Assembly (NCBI RefSeq): GCF_001424145.1
Contig: NZ_LMQM01000006.1
Location: forward strand, 1 to 44,682
From: Chryseobacterium sp. Leaf404
Lineage (GTDB): Bacteria; Bacteroidota; Bacteroidia; Flavobacteriales; Weeksellaceae
Reading direction: 5' to 3'
DNA: 44,682 nucleotides
Part shown: positions 26,114 through 34,819 of the stretch, piece by piece
How the letters are laid out: each line of letters opens with the position of its first letter
Position numbering within the stretch: position 1 is the stretch's first letter
Program-made: the position numbers and the translations under genes
The notes under the pieces: model-generated
Database searches by the model: none
Told to the model about the DNA's origin: nothing
Seen by the model: the letters and a program-made list of their open reading frames with translations, nothing else

Positions 26114-27211
26114 ATGCTTTCCAGAATATTTTTTATTTCATTACTCAGTTTTATTCTATTCTCCTGCGAAAAAGAAGTACTGAAAAAACCCATCAACTCC
26201 CAAGCCATCGCCGATTCGGCAGTTTTGGATTTTAAAAAGAAACTCATTGCTTCACAGATCGATTCGGTTTTTAATCAATATCAGTTTAATGGAAGTGTCG
26301 GTATTTTTAAGGACAGTATTGAGCTATACAGAAAAAATAACGGCTTCTCAGATTTTGAAAATCAGACAAAAATTAATCGCTCAACTGTTTTCTCTATTGC
26401 CTCCATCAGCAAACAGTTTACAGCAGTTTTAATTTTGCTTCAAATGGAAGACAGCAAACTTAGTTTGGATGACAAGGTCTCAAAATACATCAAAGGATTT
26501 CAGAAAAAAGAATATGAAGACATCACAATTCATCAACTTTTAAATCACAGTTCGGGACTGAATAATTTTGGCGAAAAACTCATGTTTAAAAGCGGTTCGG
26601 GATTTAATTATTCCAACGACGGCTTCAATGCTCTGGGAAAAATTGTGGAAGCAGTTTCAGGAAGAAAATTCAATGAAAATATTCTTGATCTGTTTAAAAA
26701 AGTGGGAATGAAAAACTCTTCAACAGGAACAGTTTTTCGGGGTGAAAATTTTGCCAAAACTTATGTGGGCAATTCAAAATCACAAAAGGTGGTTGACGGA
26801 ATGCCGAAAAGATTAGGTAAAAAAGAAATCGGAATTCCTGCAGGCGGTGTTTTGTCGACGGTTGACGACTTACATTTGTGGAACAGTGCTTTGTACGGCG
26901 GAAAAATAATTAAACCTGAAACACTGAAAAAATTCATGGCTAAAAGTACCGAAAGACAACATCCTGTTTTCGGAACAATGGGTTACGGTTTGGGAATTAT
27001 GATGAGCAACGATAAACCTGTCACTTACTTTCACAGCGGCTACGTGAAAGGTGCGCCGTCACTCAATATTTATTATCCCAAAACAAAAACTTCCGTTATC
27101 ATTCTATCTAATATTGCGAATGAGGAGAAAGGGAAAAATGCTGCGTTTAAGCCTCATCAGAAAATCAAAGAAGCTGTTGATTTTCTTGAGAATGTAGATG
27201 AAAAGAATTAA
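26114..27211 (+). CDS. Serine hydrolase lipoprotein (beta-lactamase / penicillin-binding-protein-like)
   Basis: 365 residues. Lipoprotein signal ending ILFSC (Cys18). The beta-lactamase-related catalytic motifs are all present: SISK at 97-100 (nucleophile Ser97, base Lys100), YSN at 166-168, and HSG at 307-309 in place of KTG. Other family blocks are LDDKVSKYIKGF, HQLLNHSSGLNNF and GIPAGGVLSTVDDLHLW. Such class C-like enzymes include esterases, D-aminopeptidases and carboxypeptidases; clinical beta-lactamase activity should not be assumed. The start at 26114 begins the lipoprotein signal; an earlier in-frame ATG at 26075 adds an unlikely hydrophobic leader. It is anchored in the envelope, probably facing the periplasm. 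There is no convincing TAnnTTTG upstream (nearest CAAATTTG, one mismatch). Confidence 0.87.
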   Translation: MLSRIFFISLLSFILFSCEKEVLKKPINSQAIADSAVLDFKKKLIASQIDSVFNQYQFNGSVGIFKDSIELYRKNNGFSDFENQTKINRSTVFSIASISKQFTAVLILLQMEDSKLSLDDKVSKYIKGFQKKEYEDITIHQLLNHSSGLNNFGEKLMFKSGSGFNYSNDGFNALGKIVEAVSGRKFNENILDLFKKVGMKNSSTGTVFRGENFAKTYVGNSKSQKVVDGMPKRLGKKEIGIPAGGVLSTVDDLHLWNSALYGGKIIKPETLKKFMAKSTERQHPVFGTMGYGLGIMMSNDKPVTYFHSGYVKGAPSLNIYYPKTKTSVIILSNIANEEKGKNAAFKPHQKIKEAVDFLENVDEKN

Positions 27212-27247
27212 AAACAGTTTTGAATTAAAATAAACTAAAACTTCCCA

Positions 27248-27255
27248 TATCTTTG
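27248..27255 (+). promoter_or_regulatory. Promoter -7 element of ruvC with almost no leader
   Basis: TATCTTTG matches TAnnTTTG and ends only 5 bases before the ruvC ATG at 27261, so the mRNA is predicted to be leaderless. Confidence 0.6.
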
Positions 27256-27260
27256 CCCCA

Positions 27261-27818
27261 ATGATTTCAGCAGAGAAAATAATTTTAGGAATTGATCCCG
27301 GAACAGCGATTATGGGATTTGGTTTAATTTCGGTAAAAAAAGGAAAGATGGAAATGATTTCCATTCACGAATTGATTTTGAAAAAGTATCCCAACCACGA
27401 AACCAAACTGAAATATATTTTCGATAAAACTTTAGCTTTAATCGATGAATTCCATCCTGATGAAGTGGCACTTGAAGCACCTTTCTTTGGGAAAAACGTA
27501 CAATCCATGCTGAAACTGGGAAGAGCACAGGGAGTAGCGATGGCAGCAAGTTTATACAGGAATATTCCTATCTCTGAATACTCTCCCAAATCAGTAAAAA
27601 TGGCCATCACCGGAAACGGAAATGCAAGTAAGGAGCAGGTTGCGGGGATGCTCAAAAGCTTGTTAAACCTCAAAGAATTCCCCACAAAATACCTCGATGC
27701 GTCAGACGGACTGGCGGTTGCAGTCTGTCATCATTTTAATTCGGGGATGATCTCCAGTACAAAATCTTTTTCTGGATGGGAAAGTTTTCTGAAACAGAAT
27801 CCTGACCGTTTAAAATAG
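27261..27818 (+). CDS. ruvC: Crossover junction endodeoxyribonuclease RuvC
   Basis: 185 residues. RuvC resolves Holliday junctions with RuvAB by symmetric cleavage. The RNase H-like catalytic acidic residues are visible: Asp12 in LGIDPGTAIMGFG, Glu72 in VALEAPFFGKN, and Asp146/Asp149 in LDASDGLAVAVCHHF. RAQGVAMAASL and YSPKSVKMAITGNGNASKEQV complete the family pattern. It is convergent with the lipoprotein gene, with only 6 bases between stops and no hairpin, so the two transcripts must overlap at their ends. Confidence 0.96.
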   Translation: MISAEKIILGIDPGTAIMGFGLISVKKGKMEMISIHELILKKYPNHETKLKYIFDKTLALIDEFHPDEVALEAPFFGKNVQSMLKLGRAQGVAMAASLYRNIPISEYSPKSVKMAITGNGNASKEQVAGMLKSLLNLKEFPTKYLDASDGLAVAVCHHFNSGMISSTKSFSGWESFLKQNPDRLK

Positions 27819-27824
27819 TTTCAG

Positions 27825-28226
27825 CTATTTGTAATCTTCAGGTAAAACTGAGAAATCTGCTGTTTTCTTCCCATTTTTATCGTAATAGATGTAGTCAAAT
27901 TTGATCTTATGACCTTTCAGATCGGCCATATCTTCTGATGCTTTCAAGCTGGATTTTGCTGCTTCTCTGGCATCTTCCTTAAAGACGCGTATGTCTTCTG
28001 CCGTTACATTTTCTTTCACATCTTCCGTCAAAGTATAATTATAACGAAGGCTGAGATGACCGGCAGAAACACTGTCTAACCTTATTCCGTCACTTAAATC
28101 CTGCGGAGTCATTTTGTTCATGCTTGCGGCAGCATCTTTCAGTTCTTTATCTACCGGATCTTCATTTTTACAGGAAGCCAGTACAAAAACCAGTGATAAC
28201 AGTGAGAACTTAATGCAGTTTTTCAT
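27825..28226 (-). CDS. Small lipoprotein of unknown function
   Basis: 133 residues. Lipoprotein signal ending FVLASC (Cys19), then a charged mature part with predicted mixed helix and strand: LKDAAASMNKMTPQDLSDGI, HLSLRYNYTLTEDV, DIRVFKEDAREAAKSSL, and a C-terminal HKIKFDYIYYDKNGKK. No family was recognised. The start at 28226 matches the signal peptide, and a -7 element lies 48 bases upstream; an upstream in-frame ATG at 28292 would be inside the promoter. Probably an outer-membrane lipoprotein facing the periplasm. Confidence 0.72.
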   Translation of the reverse strand: MKNCIKFSLLSLVFVLASCKNEDPVDKELKDAAASMNKMTPQDLSDGIRLDSVSAGHLSLRYNYTLTEDVKENVTAEDIRVFKEDAREAAKSSLKASEDMADLKGHKIKFDYIYYDKNGKKTADFSVLPEDYK

Positions 28227-28274
28227 AACTTTATTTTTATAGAATGTGTATTTCACTGCAATTATTATGCAATT

Positions 28275-28282
28275 CAAATTTA
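28275..28282 (-). promoter_or_regulatory. Promoter -7 element of the small lipoprotein gene
   Basis: The minus strand reads TAAATTTG, matching TAnnTTTG, 48 bases before the ATG at 28226. Confidence 0.55.
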
Positions 28283-28377
28283 CCTCTTTCAAATTTATTT
28301 ATAATTACTTGGCAAAACCTATTACCATTTGTAACATTGGTATGTTTTTTTCTACTTATCTGTTACAATTTTAATGA

Positions 28378-29445
28378 ATGAAAACAACGCAGGTTACTCT
28401 ACCTCATTACAGTCACAGGATCAACTGGTTTCAGAAATTTCTGCTGCTCTGCTCCGGAGGCAACATCCATATTTTAAGAAAGACACCCAGCGAATGGAAT
28501 AAATTTGCCGGGATTGGCGGAATCGTTTTGTTTACCGCAGTATTTGCTACATTATCTGCTGCGTACGCAATGTACACCATTTTTGACAACATCTGGGCTT
28601 CTGCAGGTTTTGGAATTCTTTGGGGCCTGATGATTTTTAATCTTGACCGGTACATCGTTTCGTCTATCAAGAAAACTGGTACGTGGTGGAATCAGATTTT
28701 GATGTCTATCCCGAGATTAATCTTGGCTACATTTTTAGGAATTATTATTTCTAAACCTTTAGAACTTAAAATTTTTGAAAAAGAAGTAAATAAACAGTTG
28801 AACACGATTATTCAGCGAAATAAAACTGAACTGCAAAAGCAGATGAACGGCAGAATTCTTCAGCAGAGCGGCCCTTTTGAGACAGAAAAAAAACAGATCT
28901 CCGAAAAAATTGCATTATACCAAAAATCTTACGATTCTGCAGCTGTAGAACTTGAAAAAGAGATTTTAGGAAAACAATCAAATCTAACGAGTGGAAAAGT
29001 AGGTTTCGGAATCAATGCCAAAAGAAAACAGGAGCTGAAAGAGCAACGGAGACAGGACTTGGAAAACTACCAGAAACAGATCGCCCCGAGACTTGAATAT
29101 CTCGATAAAGAAATTTCAAAAGTTTACACCAATCTGGAGACCGAGAGAAAGTCTACCGAAACATTTGAAGACAAATTCAACGGTTTTGCGGCAAGACTAC
29201 AGGCTTTGGATGAGTTGGGGAAGAACTCAGCCATCATTGCTACGGCCGCCGCCTTTATCATGGGACTTTTTATCTGTCTGGAAATATCGCCGGTTTTGGT
29301 TAAACTAATTTCTTCGGTGGGACCTTATGATTATCTTTTGGAAAAAACCGAAAATGATTTCAGGCTTTATTCAAAAGAAAAAATTGAAAAAGGTAATGCA
29401 ATTACAGATTTCAGAATTGATGATTTTAGAGAGAAACTGAAGTGA
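28378..29445 (+). CDS. DUF4407 domain-containing membrane protein
   Basis: 355 residues. Three transmembrane segments near the start (~44-66, 72-88, 107-126), a long charged coiled-coil-like region (~130-280, rich in Glu/Lys/Gln), and a fourth membrane segment (~284-304), followed by SVGPYDYLLEKTENDF, a conserved DUF4407 block. ILWGLMIFNLDRYIVSS between the second and third segments is also characteristic. The function of the family is unknown; the topology puts the coiled coil on one face of the inner membrane between membrane anchors, as in structural or mechanosensory membrane proteins. The start matches the family N-terminus. It ends at a strong bidirectional terminator shared with guaB. 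Confidence 0.88.
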   Translation: MKTTQVTLPHYSHRINWFQKFLLLCSGGNIHILRKTPSEWNKFAGIGGIVLFTAVFATLSAAYAMYTIFDNIWASAGFGILWGLMIFNLDRYIVSSIKKTGTWWNQILMSIPRLILATFLGIIISKPLELKIFEKEVNKQLNTIIQRNKTELQKQMNGRILQQSGPFETEKKQISEKIALYQKSYDSAAVELEKEILGKQSNLTSGKVGFGINAKRKQELKEQRRQDLENYQKQIAPRLEYLDKEISKVYTNLETERKSTETFEDKFNGFAARLQALDELGKNSAIIATAAAFIMGLFICLEISPVLVKLISSVGPYDYLLEKTENDFRLYSKEKIEKGNAITDFRIDDFREKLK

Positions 29446-29461
29446 CATTATGGTCCTTCAA

Positions 29462-29499
29462 CTAAAAACGGCGGTCAGATAAATGACCGCCGTTTTTGC
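29462..29499 (+). terminator. Bidirectional terminator between DUF4407 gene and guaB
   Basis: A perfect 14-bp stem (AAAAACGGCGGTCA/TGACCGCCGTTTTT) with a 6-base loop. It ends both convergent transcripts. Confidence 0.92.
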
Positions 29500-29519
29500 T
29501 TTATTGTAAATTCAGATTT

Positions 29520-30980
29520 TTATAAAGAATAATTGGGAGCTTCCGAAGTGATAATCACATCGTGTGGATGAGATTCTTTCAGACCACTTCCTGTAATCAT
29601 TACCATTTTGGTTTCGGTTTGTAAAGCTGTGATGTCTTTGGCTCCACAATATCCCATTCCGGCTCTTAAACCTCCCGTCAACTGGAAGATTACATCTTCC
29701 AGCTTGCCCTTGCTTGGAACTCTGCCCTCAATTCCTTCCGGAACGAATTTTTTAGCCTCGCTTTGGAAATATCTTTCTTTTCCGCCACGTTTCATAGCAG
29801 AAAGACTTCCCATTCCCTGATAAGTTTTGAATTTTCTTCCCTGGAAAATAATTTCTTCACCCGGAGCCTCATCAGTTCCTGCTAAAAGTGAACCCAGCAT
29901 TACTGCTCCTGCGCCACTTGCGATAGCTTTTACGATATCTCCGGAAAGTTTAATTCCGCCATCGCCAATCACGGCAACGTTTTGAGATTTGGCATATTCG
30001 TAGACATTATAGATTGCTGACAACTGAGGAACACCCACCCCAGCTACAACTCTCGTTGTACAGATAGAACCGGGCCCTACCCCAACTTTCAGGACATTTG
30101 CCCCAGCTTTTATAAGATCTTTTGCAGCTTCGGCAGTTACAATATTTCCGCCTACGATATCAAGATCAGGATAGGTTCTTCTGATTTCTGAAATTTTATC
30201 TAAAACACCTTTAGAATGCCCATGAGCAGAATCGATACCGATGATATCCACTCCCGCTTCCACCAAAGCAGCAATTCTGTCTAAAGTATCCTCACCCACG
30301 CCAACTCCGGCTCCCACGATCAAACGTCCTCTTTCGTCTTTATTGGCATTGGGGTATTCCAGCTGATTGTCGATATCTTTAATGGTAATCAAACCAACCA
30401 GTTTATTTTCAGAGTCAACAATAGGAAGTTTTTCAATTCTGCTTTTGAGAAGAATTTCTTTGGCAATTTCCAGATTGGTATTTTTATCAGAAGTGATAAG
30501 GTTATCCTTCGTCATAAATTTCTCAACCTTTTCCTCAAGGTTTTCCTGATACTTTACGTCTCTGTTGGTAATAATTCCTATAAGAACGTTATCAGCATCC
30601 ACCACCGGAAGACCGGAAATTTTATATTGAGCCATTAAACTTTTGGCTTCGCCTAAGGTATGATCTTTTGAAAGCGTTATGGGATCAGAGATCATTCCGT
30701 TTTCAGAACGTTTTACTCTGTTGACCTGAGCAGCCTGCTCTTCGATGGTCATATTTTTATGAATGAAACCCAAACCACCCACTCTTGCCAGTGCAATCGC
30801 CAAATCTGCCTCCGTCACCGTATCCATTGCAGCGGAAACGATAGGAACGTTAAGGGTAATTTTGTCGGTAAGTCTTGATTTTAATGAAACCTGATTAGGT
30901 AAAACTTCAGAATAAGCAGGGACTAGAAGCACGTCATCGAAAGTGATGGCTGTCTCTACAATTTTGTTATGAATAGACAT
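29520..30980 (-). CDS. guaB: Inosine-5'-monophosphate dehydrogenase
   Basis: 486 residues. Oxidises IMP to XMP with NAD+, the committed step to guanine nucleotides. The catalytic loop [13 protein letters not shown] places the nucleophile at Cys307. The N-terminal [17 protein letters not shown], the [17 protein letters not shown] block, and the C-terminal YRGMGS-equivalent [19 protein letters not shown] are as expected. Two CBS domains (~98-207) are inserted and probably bind adenine or guanine nucleotides as regulators. A -7 element 13 bases upstream gives a short leader. It is transcribed alone. Confidence 0.98.
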   Translation of the reverse strand: MSIHNKIVETAITFDDVLLVPAYSEVLPNQVSLKSRLTDKITLNVPIVSAAMDTVTEADLAIALARVGGLGFIHKNMTIEEQAAQVNRVKRSENGMISDPITLSKDHTLGEAKSLMAQYKISGLPVVDADNVLIGIITNRDVKYQENLEEKVEKFMTKDNLITSDKNTNLEIAKEILLKSRIEKLPIVDSENKLVGLITIKDIDNQLEYPNANKDERGRLIVGAGVGVGEDTLDRIAALVEAGVDIIGIDSAHGHSKGVLDKISEIRRTYPDLDIVGGNIVTAEAAKDLIKAGANVLKVGVGPGSICTTRVVAGVGVPQLSAIYNVYEYAKSQNVAVIGDGGIKLSGDIVKAIASGAGAVMLGSLLAGTDEAPGEEIIFQGRKFKTYQGMGSLSAMKRGGKERYFQSEAKKFVPEGIEGRVPSKGKLEDVIFQLTGGLRAGMGYCGAKDITALQTETKMVMITGSGLKESHPHDVIITSEAPNYSL

Positions 30981-30993
30981 CTTTACTTTCTTG

Positions 30994-31001
30994 CAAAATT
31001 A
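30994..31001 (-). promoter_or_regulatory. Promoter -7 element of guaB
   Basis: The minus strand reads TAATTTTG, matching TAnnTTTG, 13 bases before the guaB ATG. Confidence 0.62.
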
Positions 31002-31073
31002 AGACTTTTAAACGGATTATGAAAATGCTTTTAAATAGTTTAAATAAAACTTAACAATACATAAAATGAATAC

Positions 31074-31107
31074 AAAAATAACCGCCTTGAACAAGATGGT
31101 TATTAAA
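31074..31107 (-). terminator. Terminator of the sigma/anti-sigma/DUF4252-DUF2807 operon
   Basis: An imperfect stem (AATAACC...CTTG/CAAG...GGTTATT, one internal mismatch pair) is followed on the minus strand by TTTTTG. Confidence 0.65.
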
Positions 31108-31129
31108 GTTAAATATAAAAATGAACTGT

Positions 31130-32407
31130 TTAATCTGTTTTTCTGAGACTTCCGCCTGAGATTTTGCTGATATCTGAATCAATTTTGGGATTTCCTTTGT
31201 ACTCGATCACACCTCCCGATGATGCTCTTGCATATAGCTCATCGAGAACATGTGTGGAAATTCTGGCGCCGGAAGTAGACTGAACCTTCAGCTGATCAAA
31301 TTTAAAACCTTCTGCATTGAAAACCGCACCACTGCTCATATCAACCGAGCCGAATTTTGCACTTCCTTTCAGGTTTGCTGTAGAACCGCTCGAAGATTTA
31401 ACCGAAATTTCGTTGGTATTGATCTGAGAATTGATCACCGCACCAGAACTTATTTCAACTACAGCATGATCTTTGATATTCAATGTTCCGTTCACAACGG
31501 ATCCCGAGGAAACATCTATTGCCAGACGTTTTTCGTTGATATTATTGATAGAATTGAAAATTGCTCCTGAAGACGTTTTTATCTGCTCAATTTTGGGTGC
31601 AGAAACATTAACACTGATGTTTTTGATTTTTAAATTTTTCTGATCTTTATTGTCAATGTAAATATTCAGAATCCCACCCTCTACTTTTGTAATGATATAC
31701 TGCATTTTATCAGCATCAGCCACCACTTTTACACTTGTTGGATTTTCCTGTTTAAAATTTACCACAACCCCTGTTGAAGCACTGATTCCTGAGAACTCGC
31801 CTACATTCCTGTCTTCACCGCTGAGGTAGACGCTGTTTTTGTTTATACTTACCTCTTTCTTCGCGTTTTTTACAGTCAGCATATTTTCTGACGAGCTGAT
31901 CATTTTATTCACATCATCCATCTTCATCTTTCCGTTCAGCATAAAAATTACGATTTCATCTTTTGAATCTACATTGAAGATCAGATTTTCAAGAATGCCG
32001 TTTCTTGCATTTTCTGCAAGAAATTTCATTGAAACATCGTCACTTTTCAATGACATCAATTCGTTGAGATTGAGATCAGAGAGAAGTTTTGACACTCTTT
32101 CACTTTTCTCCTCATTCATTTTTATCTGACCTCTGTTTTCAGATTTTAAATGATCCGGGAACGTAATTTTAGAAAAAACCAAAAGCTTCAAACCATCCAC
32201 ATCACGCATTATCGGTTTAATTTTTCCCAAATAGTCATCGCTGATATCAATGCTGTTGAGCAGCGCAAACATTGGTTTTTTAATTTCAATTGAGGTCACT
32301 CCGTTTTTCTGCATATCATTGAAGAGCTGATCAATTTTTTCATTCTGGGCGGTACAAGTTGTAAAGCTGCCCAAAAACAGCAGGATGAATAAGACTATAT
32401 TTTTCAT
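31130..32407 (-). CDS. DUF4252-DUF2807 (head GIN domain) fusion protein
   Basis: 425 residues with a signal peptide (~1-20, ending TTCTAQ; the Cys18-Thr-Ala-Gln stretch might also be read as a weak lipobox). Residues ~22-175 match the DUF4252 pattern (DQLFNDMQKNGVTSIEI, DGLKLLVFSKI, IVIFMLNGKMKMDDVNKMI). Residues ~200-420 are a DUF2807/GIN right-handed beta-solenoid, seen as repeated short strands with SSGA, SSGS and TSGA turns (KTSSGAIFNS, DVSSGSVVNGT, EISSGAVINS, KSSSGSTANL, DMSSGAVFNA). Both families are usually separate and linked to ECF sigma loci in Bacteroidota; here they are one protein. It lies 12 bases downstream of the anti-sigma-like gene, in the same operon, and is probably an exported effector or a surface-stress sensor of that sigma system. 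Confidence 0.82.
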   Translation of the reverse strand: MKNIVLFILLFLGSFTTCTAQNEKIDQLFNDMQKNGVTSIEIKKPMFALLNSIDISDDYLGKIKPIMRDVDGLKLLVFSKITFPDHLKSENRGQIKMNEEKSERVSKLLSDLNLNELMSLKSDDVSMKFLAENARNGILENLIFNVDSKDEIVIFMLNGKMKMDDVNKMISSSENMLTVKNAKKEVSINKNSVYLSGEDRNVGEFSGISASTGVVVNFKQENPTSVKVVADADKMQYIITKVEGGILNIYIDNKDQKNLKIKNISVNVSAPKIEQIKTSSGAIFNSINNINEKRLAIDVSSGSVVNGTLNIKDHAVVEISSGAVINSQINTNEISVKSSSGSTANLKGSAKFGSVDMSSGAVFNAEGFKFDQLKVQSTSGARISTHVLDELYARASSGGVIEYKGNPKIDSDISKISGGSLRKTD

Positions 32408-32419
32408 TGTATTTCTATT

Positions 32420-33073
32420 TTAATATTCTTCTGTAAAACCCTCATCTTTGTTAAAGGAAGCCACAGTTTTTCTGAATTCTTTTCCCATTTTCATCAGCGA
32501 AAAAGTGGTAACGTCCAACGCTTCTTTTTCACTTGATATTTTTCTGCCGTTCACAATCACATAGGAATCTCTGTACCCCGAAGAATCCTGAGCTGATACA
32601 GAATTCTGCACATATTTTGGCTTAACTTTCTTTTTCATTCTGGCTTTTTTCGAGAGAATTTCGTCCAGAGCATCGTTTTCGGCAATTGTATTTTCCACGA
32701 AGATTGAATCTCTTTTCTCTCCTGCTACGGAGTCTGCAAAATTGACTGCCATTTGCGTTTCGTGCTCATGATTTTCTGCAACAAACTCGCTTTTCTGTTT
32801 TAAAACTTCGTTTTTGACTAAATTTTCCCTTTCTGAAATTGTGCTTTCATTTAAACTGAAAATTAATCCCAATCCGAAAACAATCACGGCACTTGCTGCC
32901 ATCCAAAACCATTTAGGAAAGGTTGGTTTCTTATTTTGGATAGGAATAACGGTAGCCGAATCATCTTTTCCTTCTGCTTTCTGAAGAAAATCTTCAAAAT
33001 CCCAGTTCATTTTTTCTTCCTTTAAATCCCGGAAGACCTCGTTGTATTTATCCTGTAATTTGTCGTTGCTCAT
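32420..33073 (-). CDS. Single-span membrane protein, putative anti-sigma factor
   Basis: 217 residues. A short cytoplasmic N-terminal part (~1-53) with MSNDKLQDKYNEVFRDLKEE and WDFEDFLQKAEG is followed by one membrane segment (~55-74, KWFWMAASAVIVFGLGLIFS) and a charged periplasmic part. No named domain was recognised. The gene begins 26 bases inside the end of the sigma-factor gene, the usual arrangement for an anti-sigma factor coupled to its sigma. The inferred role is to hold the sigma factor at the inner membrane until an envelope signal arrives. The C-terminal half (YVIVNGRKISSEKEAL, a short motif seen in Bacteroidota anti-sigma proteins) is periplasmic. Confidence 0.68.
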   Translation of the reverse strand: MSNDKLQDKYNEVFRDLKEEKMNWDFEDFLQKAEGKDDSATVIPIQNKKPTFPKWFWMAASAVIVFGLGLIFSLNESTISERENLVKNEVLKQKSEFVAENHEHETQMAVNFADSVAGEKRDSIFVENTIAENDALDEILSKKARMKKKVKPKYVQNSVSAQDSSGYRDSYVIVNGRKISSEKEALDVTTFSLMKMGKEFRKTVASFNKDEGFTEEY

Positions 33074-33557
33074 AGCTCATCAATTGTGAGATTTGTTCTT
33101 TTACTTTTTGTCTGGCGCGCATGAGATTTACTCTTACTGCGTTTTCTTCCATTTCCAGCATTTCAGAAATTTCCGACACTTCATACTCTTCCACGTCTTT
33201 CAGATGAATGACCATTTTCTGTTTTTCAGGAAGCTGATTGATAAAGCCGATGATCTGCTCTTTCATATTATTCACATCCATGCTGTACAGTTCTGAACGG
33301 TGAAGCTGCAGATCTGCAAAGCCTAATTTTACATCGTGATGTTTCAATCTATTCAGACATTCATTTTTAACCGATTTTAAGGCATAAGATTTAAAATTTC
33401 CAAACTGCGCCAGTTCCTCTTTTTTCTGCCAGAATTTGATCATCAAATCCTGAACTACATCTTCGGCTTCATCACTGCTCATCACAAACCTTTTCGCAAA
33501 ACGGAACATCTCATCTCTGAGAATAAATACCGTATTCCTAAAAGTTTCATGGGTCAT
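33048..33557 (-). CDS. ECF-type RNA polymerase sigma-70 factor
   Basis: 169 residues. Region 2 (~10-75) includes MFRFAKRFVMSSDEAEDVVQDLMIKFW, the -10-binding and core-binding helices. Region 4 (~105-160) includes INQLPEKQKMVIHLKDVEEY and EISEMLEMEENAVRVNLMRARQKVK, the helix-turn-helix that reads -35-type elements. Length and lack of region 3 fit the ECF class. It is co-transcribed with the membrane protein that overlaps its end and with the DUF4252-DUF2807 gene. The upstream region has only a near match to TAnnTTTG (TATATTTC at about 33592-33599), so it may be autoregulated from a different promoter class. Confidence 0.93.
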   Translation of the reverse strand: MTHETFRNTVFILRDEMFRFAKRFVMSSDEAEDVVQDLMIKFWQKKEELAQFGNFKSYALKSVKNECLNRLKHHDVKLGFADLQLHRSELYSMDVNNMKEQIIGFINQLPEKQKMVIHLKDVEEYEVSEISEMLEMEENAVRVNLMRARQKVKEQISQLMSYEQRQITG

Positions 33558-33613
33558 AAAGTGGTTTCTATTAGTAAGACAATCTGAATCGGAAATATAT
33601 TACACGGAAAAGA

Positions 33614-33645
33614 AAAAAACTTCAAAAAAAAATTGAAGTTTTTAT
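33614..33645 (-). terminator. Terminator of the GlmU-like gene
   Basis: A stem of about 10 bp (AAAACTTCAA/TTGAAGTTTT) with an A-rich loop; on the minus strand it is followed by T residues. It lies 10 bases beyond the stop at 33655. Confidence 0.72.
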
Positions 33646-33654
33646 AATTATCGA

Positions 33655-34815
33655 TCAATATTCATTAAAAATATGCTTAAATATCGCTTTATCGTGATCT
33701 GTTAAAGGTAATTTTCTTCTTGCCATTACTTTTTCTGCGACTTCGTAGGCTTTGTCTAATTTAAAACGTTCATCGTCTTTAAAGCCACCCCACGAAAAGT
33801 TTTCAATTAAATTTGGAGGAAAACCTTCTTTAAAAATATTGGAAGCCACACCGATAACAGTTCCGGTATTTAATTGCGTATTGATCGCTGTTTTAGAATG
33901 ATCTCCCATAATTACACCGGCAAACTGCAATCCAGTATCCTGAAAATCTTTAGTTCTGTAATTCCACAATTTCACGTTTCCGTAATTGTTTTTTAAGTTG
34001 GAAGAATTGGTATCTGCACCTAAATTACACCACTCTCCAATCACGGAATTTCCGACAAAACCATCATGACCTTTATTGGAATATCCAAAAATAATAATGT
34101 TACTCACTTCGCCGCCCACTTTTGAATGTGGACCCACTGTTGTAGCACCATAAATTTTTGCTCCCAAATTAAATTTCGAACCTTCACAAAGCGCAATCGG
34201 ACCACGAAGATTACAGCCTTCCATCACCTCGGCGTTTTTCCCGATATAAATTTTTCCGGTTTTGGTATTGATGGTTGAAAATTCGACTTCCGCACCTTCT
34301 TCGATAAATAAATCTTCTCTATTTCCTAAAAACCCATTGGTAGAAGATAATTCCTGCGATGTTTTTCCCTTCGTCAGTAATTCAAAATCAAAATCAATCG
34401 CTTCTTTGTTATAAGTAAAAAGATCGGTTGGTTTCTTAAAGAAAACGAGTTCTTCTTTAATATCAATCATTTTCTCAATCTGATTCAAAGAAAAACCATC
34501 CATATTGATTTTTGCGGCAACCAGCTCGTCTTCATAGACCAAAGCTTCGCCCATTTGCAAGTGTTTAATTTGCTGAATTACCGTTTCTGTAGGTAAAAAA
34601 TTGGGAACTAAAAACAGACTTTCTTTTTTCTCAGGTTCTCTGAATTTCTGCTGAAGATATAGTTCTGTAAACCACGAAATTTCATTTGAATCTAAAATTT
34701 TCTGCCATCTTTCGGAAAACGTAAGAATTCCGCAACGCATTTCTGCGACAGGACGGGTAAAAGTAAGCGGAAGAAAATCTTCCCAATATTGTGCATCGGA
34801 GAATACGAGTTGCAT
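33655..34815 (-). CDS. GlmU-like sugar nucleotidyltransferase / N-acetyltransferase (alternative bacterial GlmU family)
   Basis: 386 residues. The N-terminus MQLVFSDAQYWEDFLPLTFT and TRPVAEMRCGILTFSERW is the signature of the Bacteroidota GlmU-family protein that replaces or supplements classical GlmU. Residues ~1-170 form the nucleotidyltransferase-like part. Residues ~190-330 are a left-handed beta-helix of hexapeptide repeats (IYIGKNAEVMEGCNLRGPIAL, NSVIGEWCNLGADTNSS, GDHSKTAINTQLNTGTVIGV), the acyltransferase part. The likely role is making UDP-N-acetylglucosamine for peptidoglycan and surface polysaccharide. The 5' leader is unusual: almost all of it is a GTTTCGA heptanucleotide array starting 4 bases from the ATG. 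A promoter -7 element lies at the far end of the array, and a terminator follows the gene, so it is transcribed alone. Confidence 0.88.
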   Translation of the reverse strand: MQLVFSDAQYWEDFLPLTFTRPVAEMRCGILTFSERWQKILDSNEISWFTELYLQQKFREPEKKESLFLVPNFLPTETVIQQIKHLQMGEALVYEDELVAAKINMDGFSLNQIEKMIDIKEELVFFKKPTDLFTYNKEAIDFDFELLTKGKTSQELSSTNGFLGNREDLFIEEGAEVEFSTINTKTGKIYIGKNAEVMEGCNLRGPIALCEGSKFNLGAKIYGATTVGPHSKVGGEVSNIIIFGYSNKGHDGFVGNSVIGEWCNLGADTNSSNLKNNYGNVKLWNYRTKDFQDTGLQFAGVIMGDHSKTAINTQLNTGTVIGVASNIFKEGFPPNLIENFSWGGFKDDERFKLDKAYEVAEKVMARRKLPLTDHDKAIFKHIFNEY

Positions 34816-34819
34816 GTGG

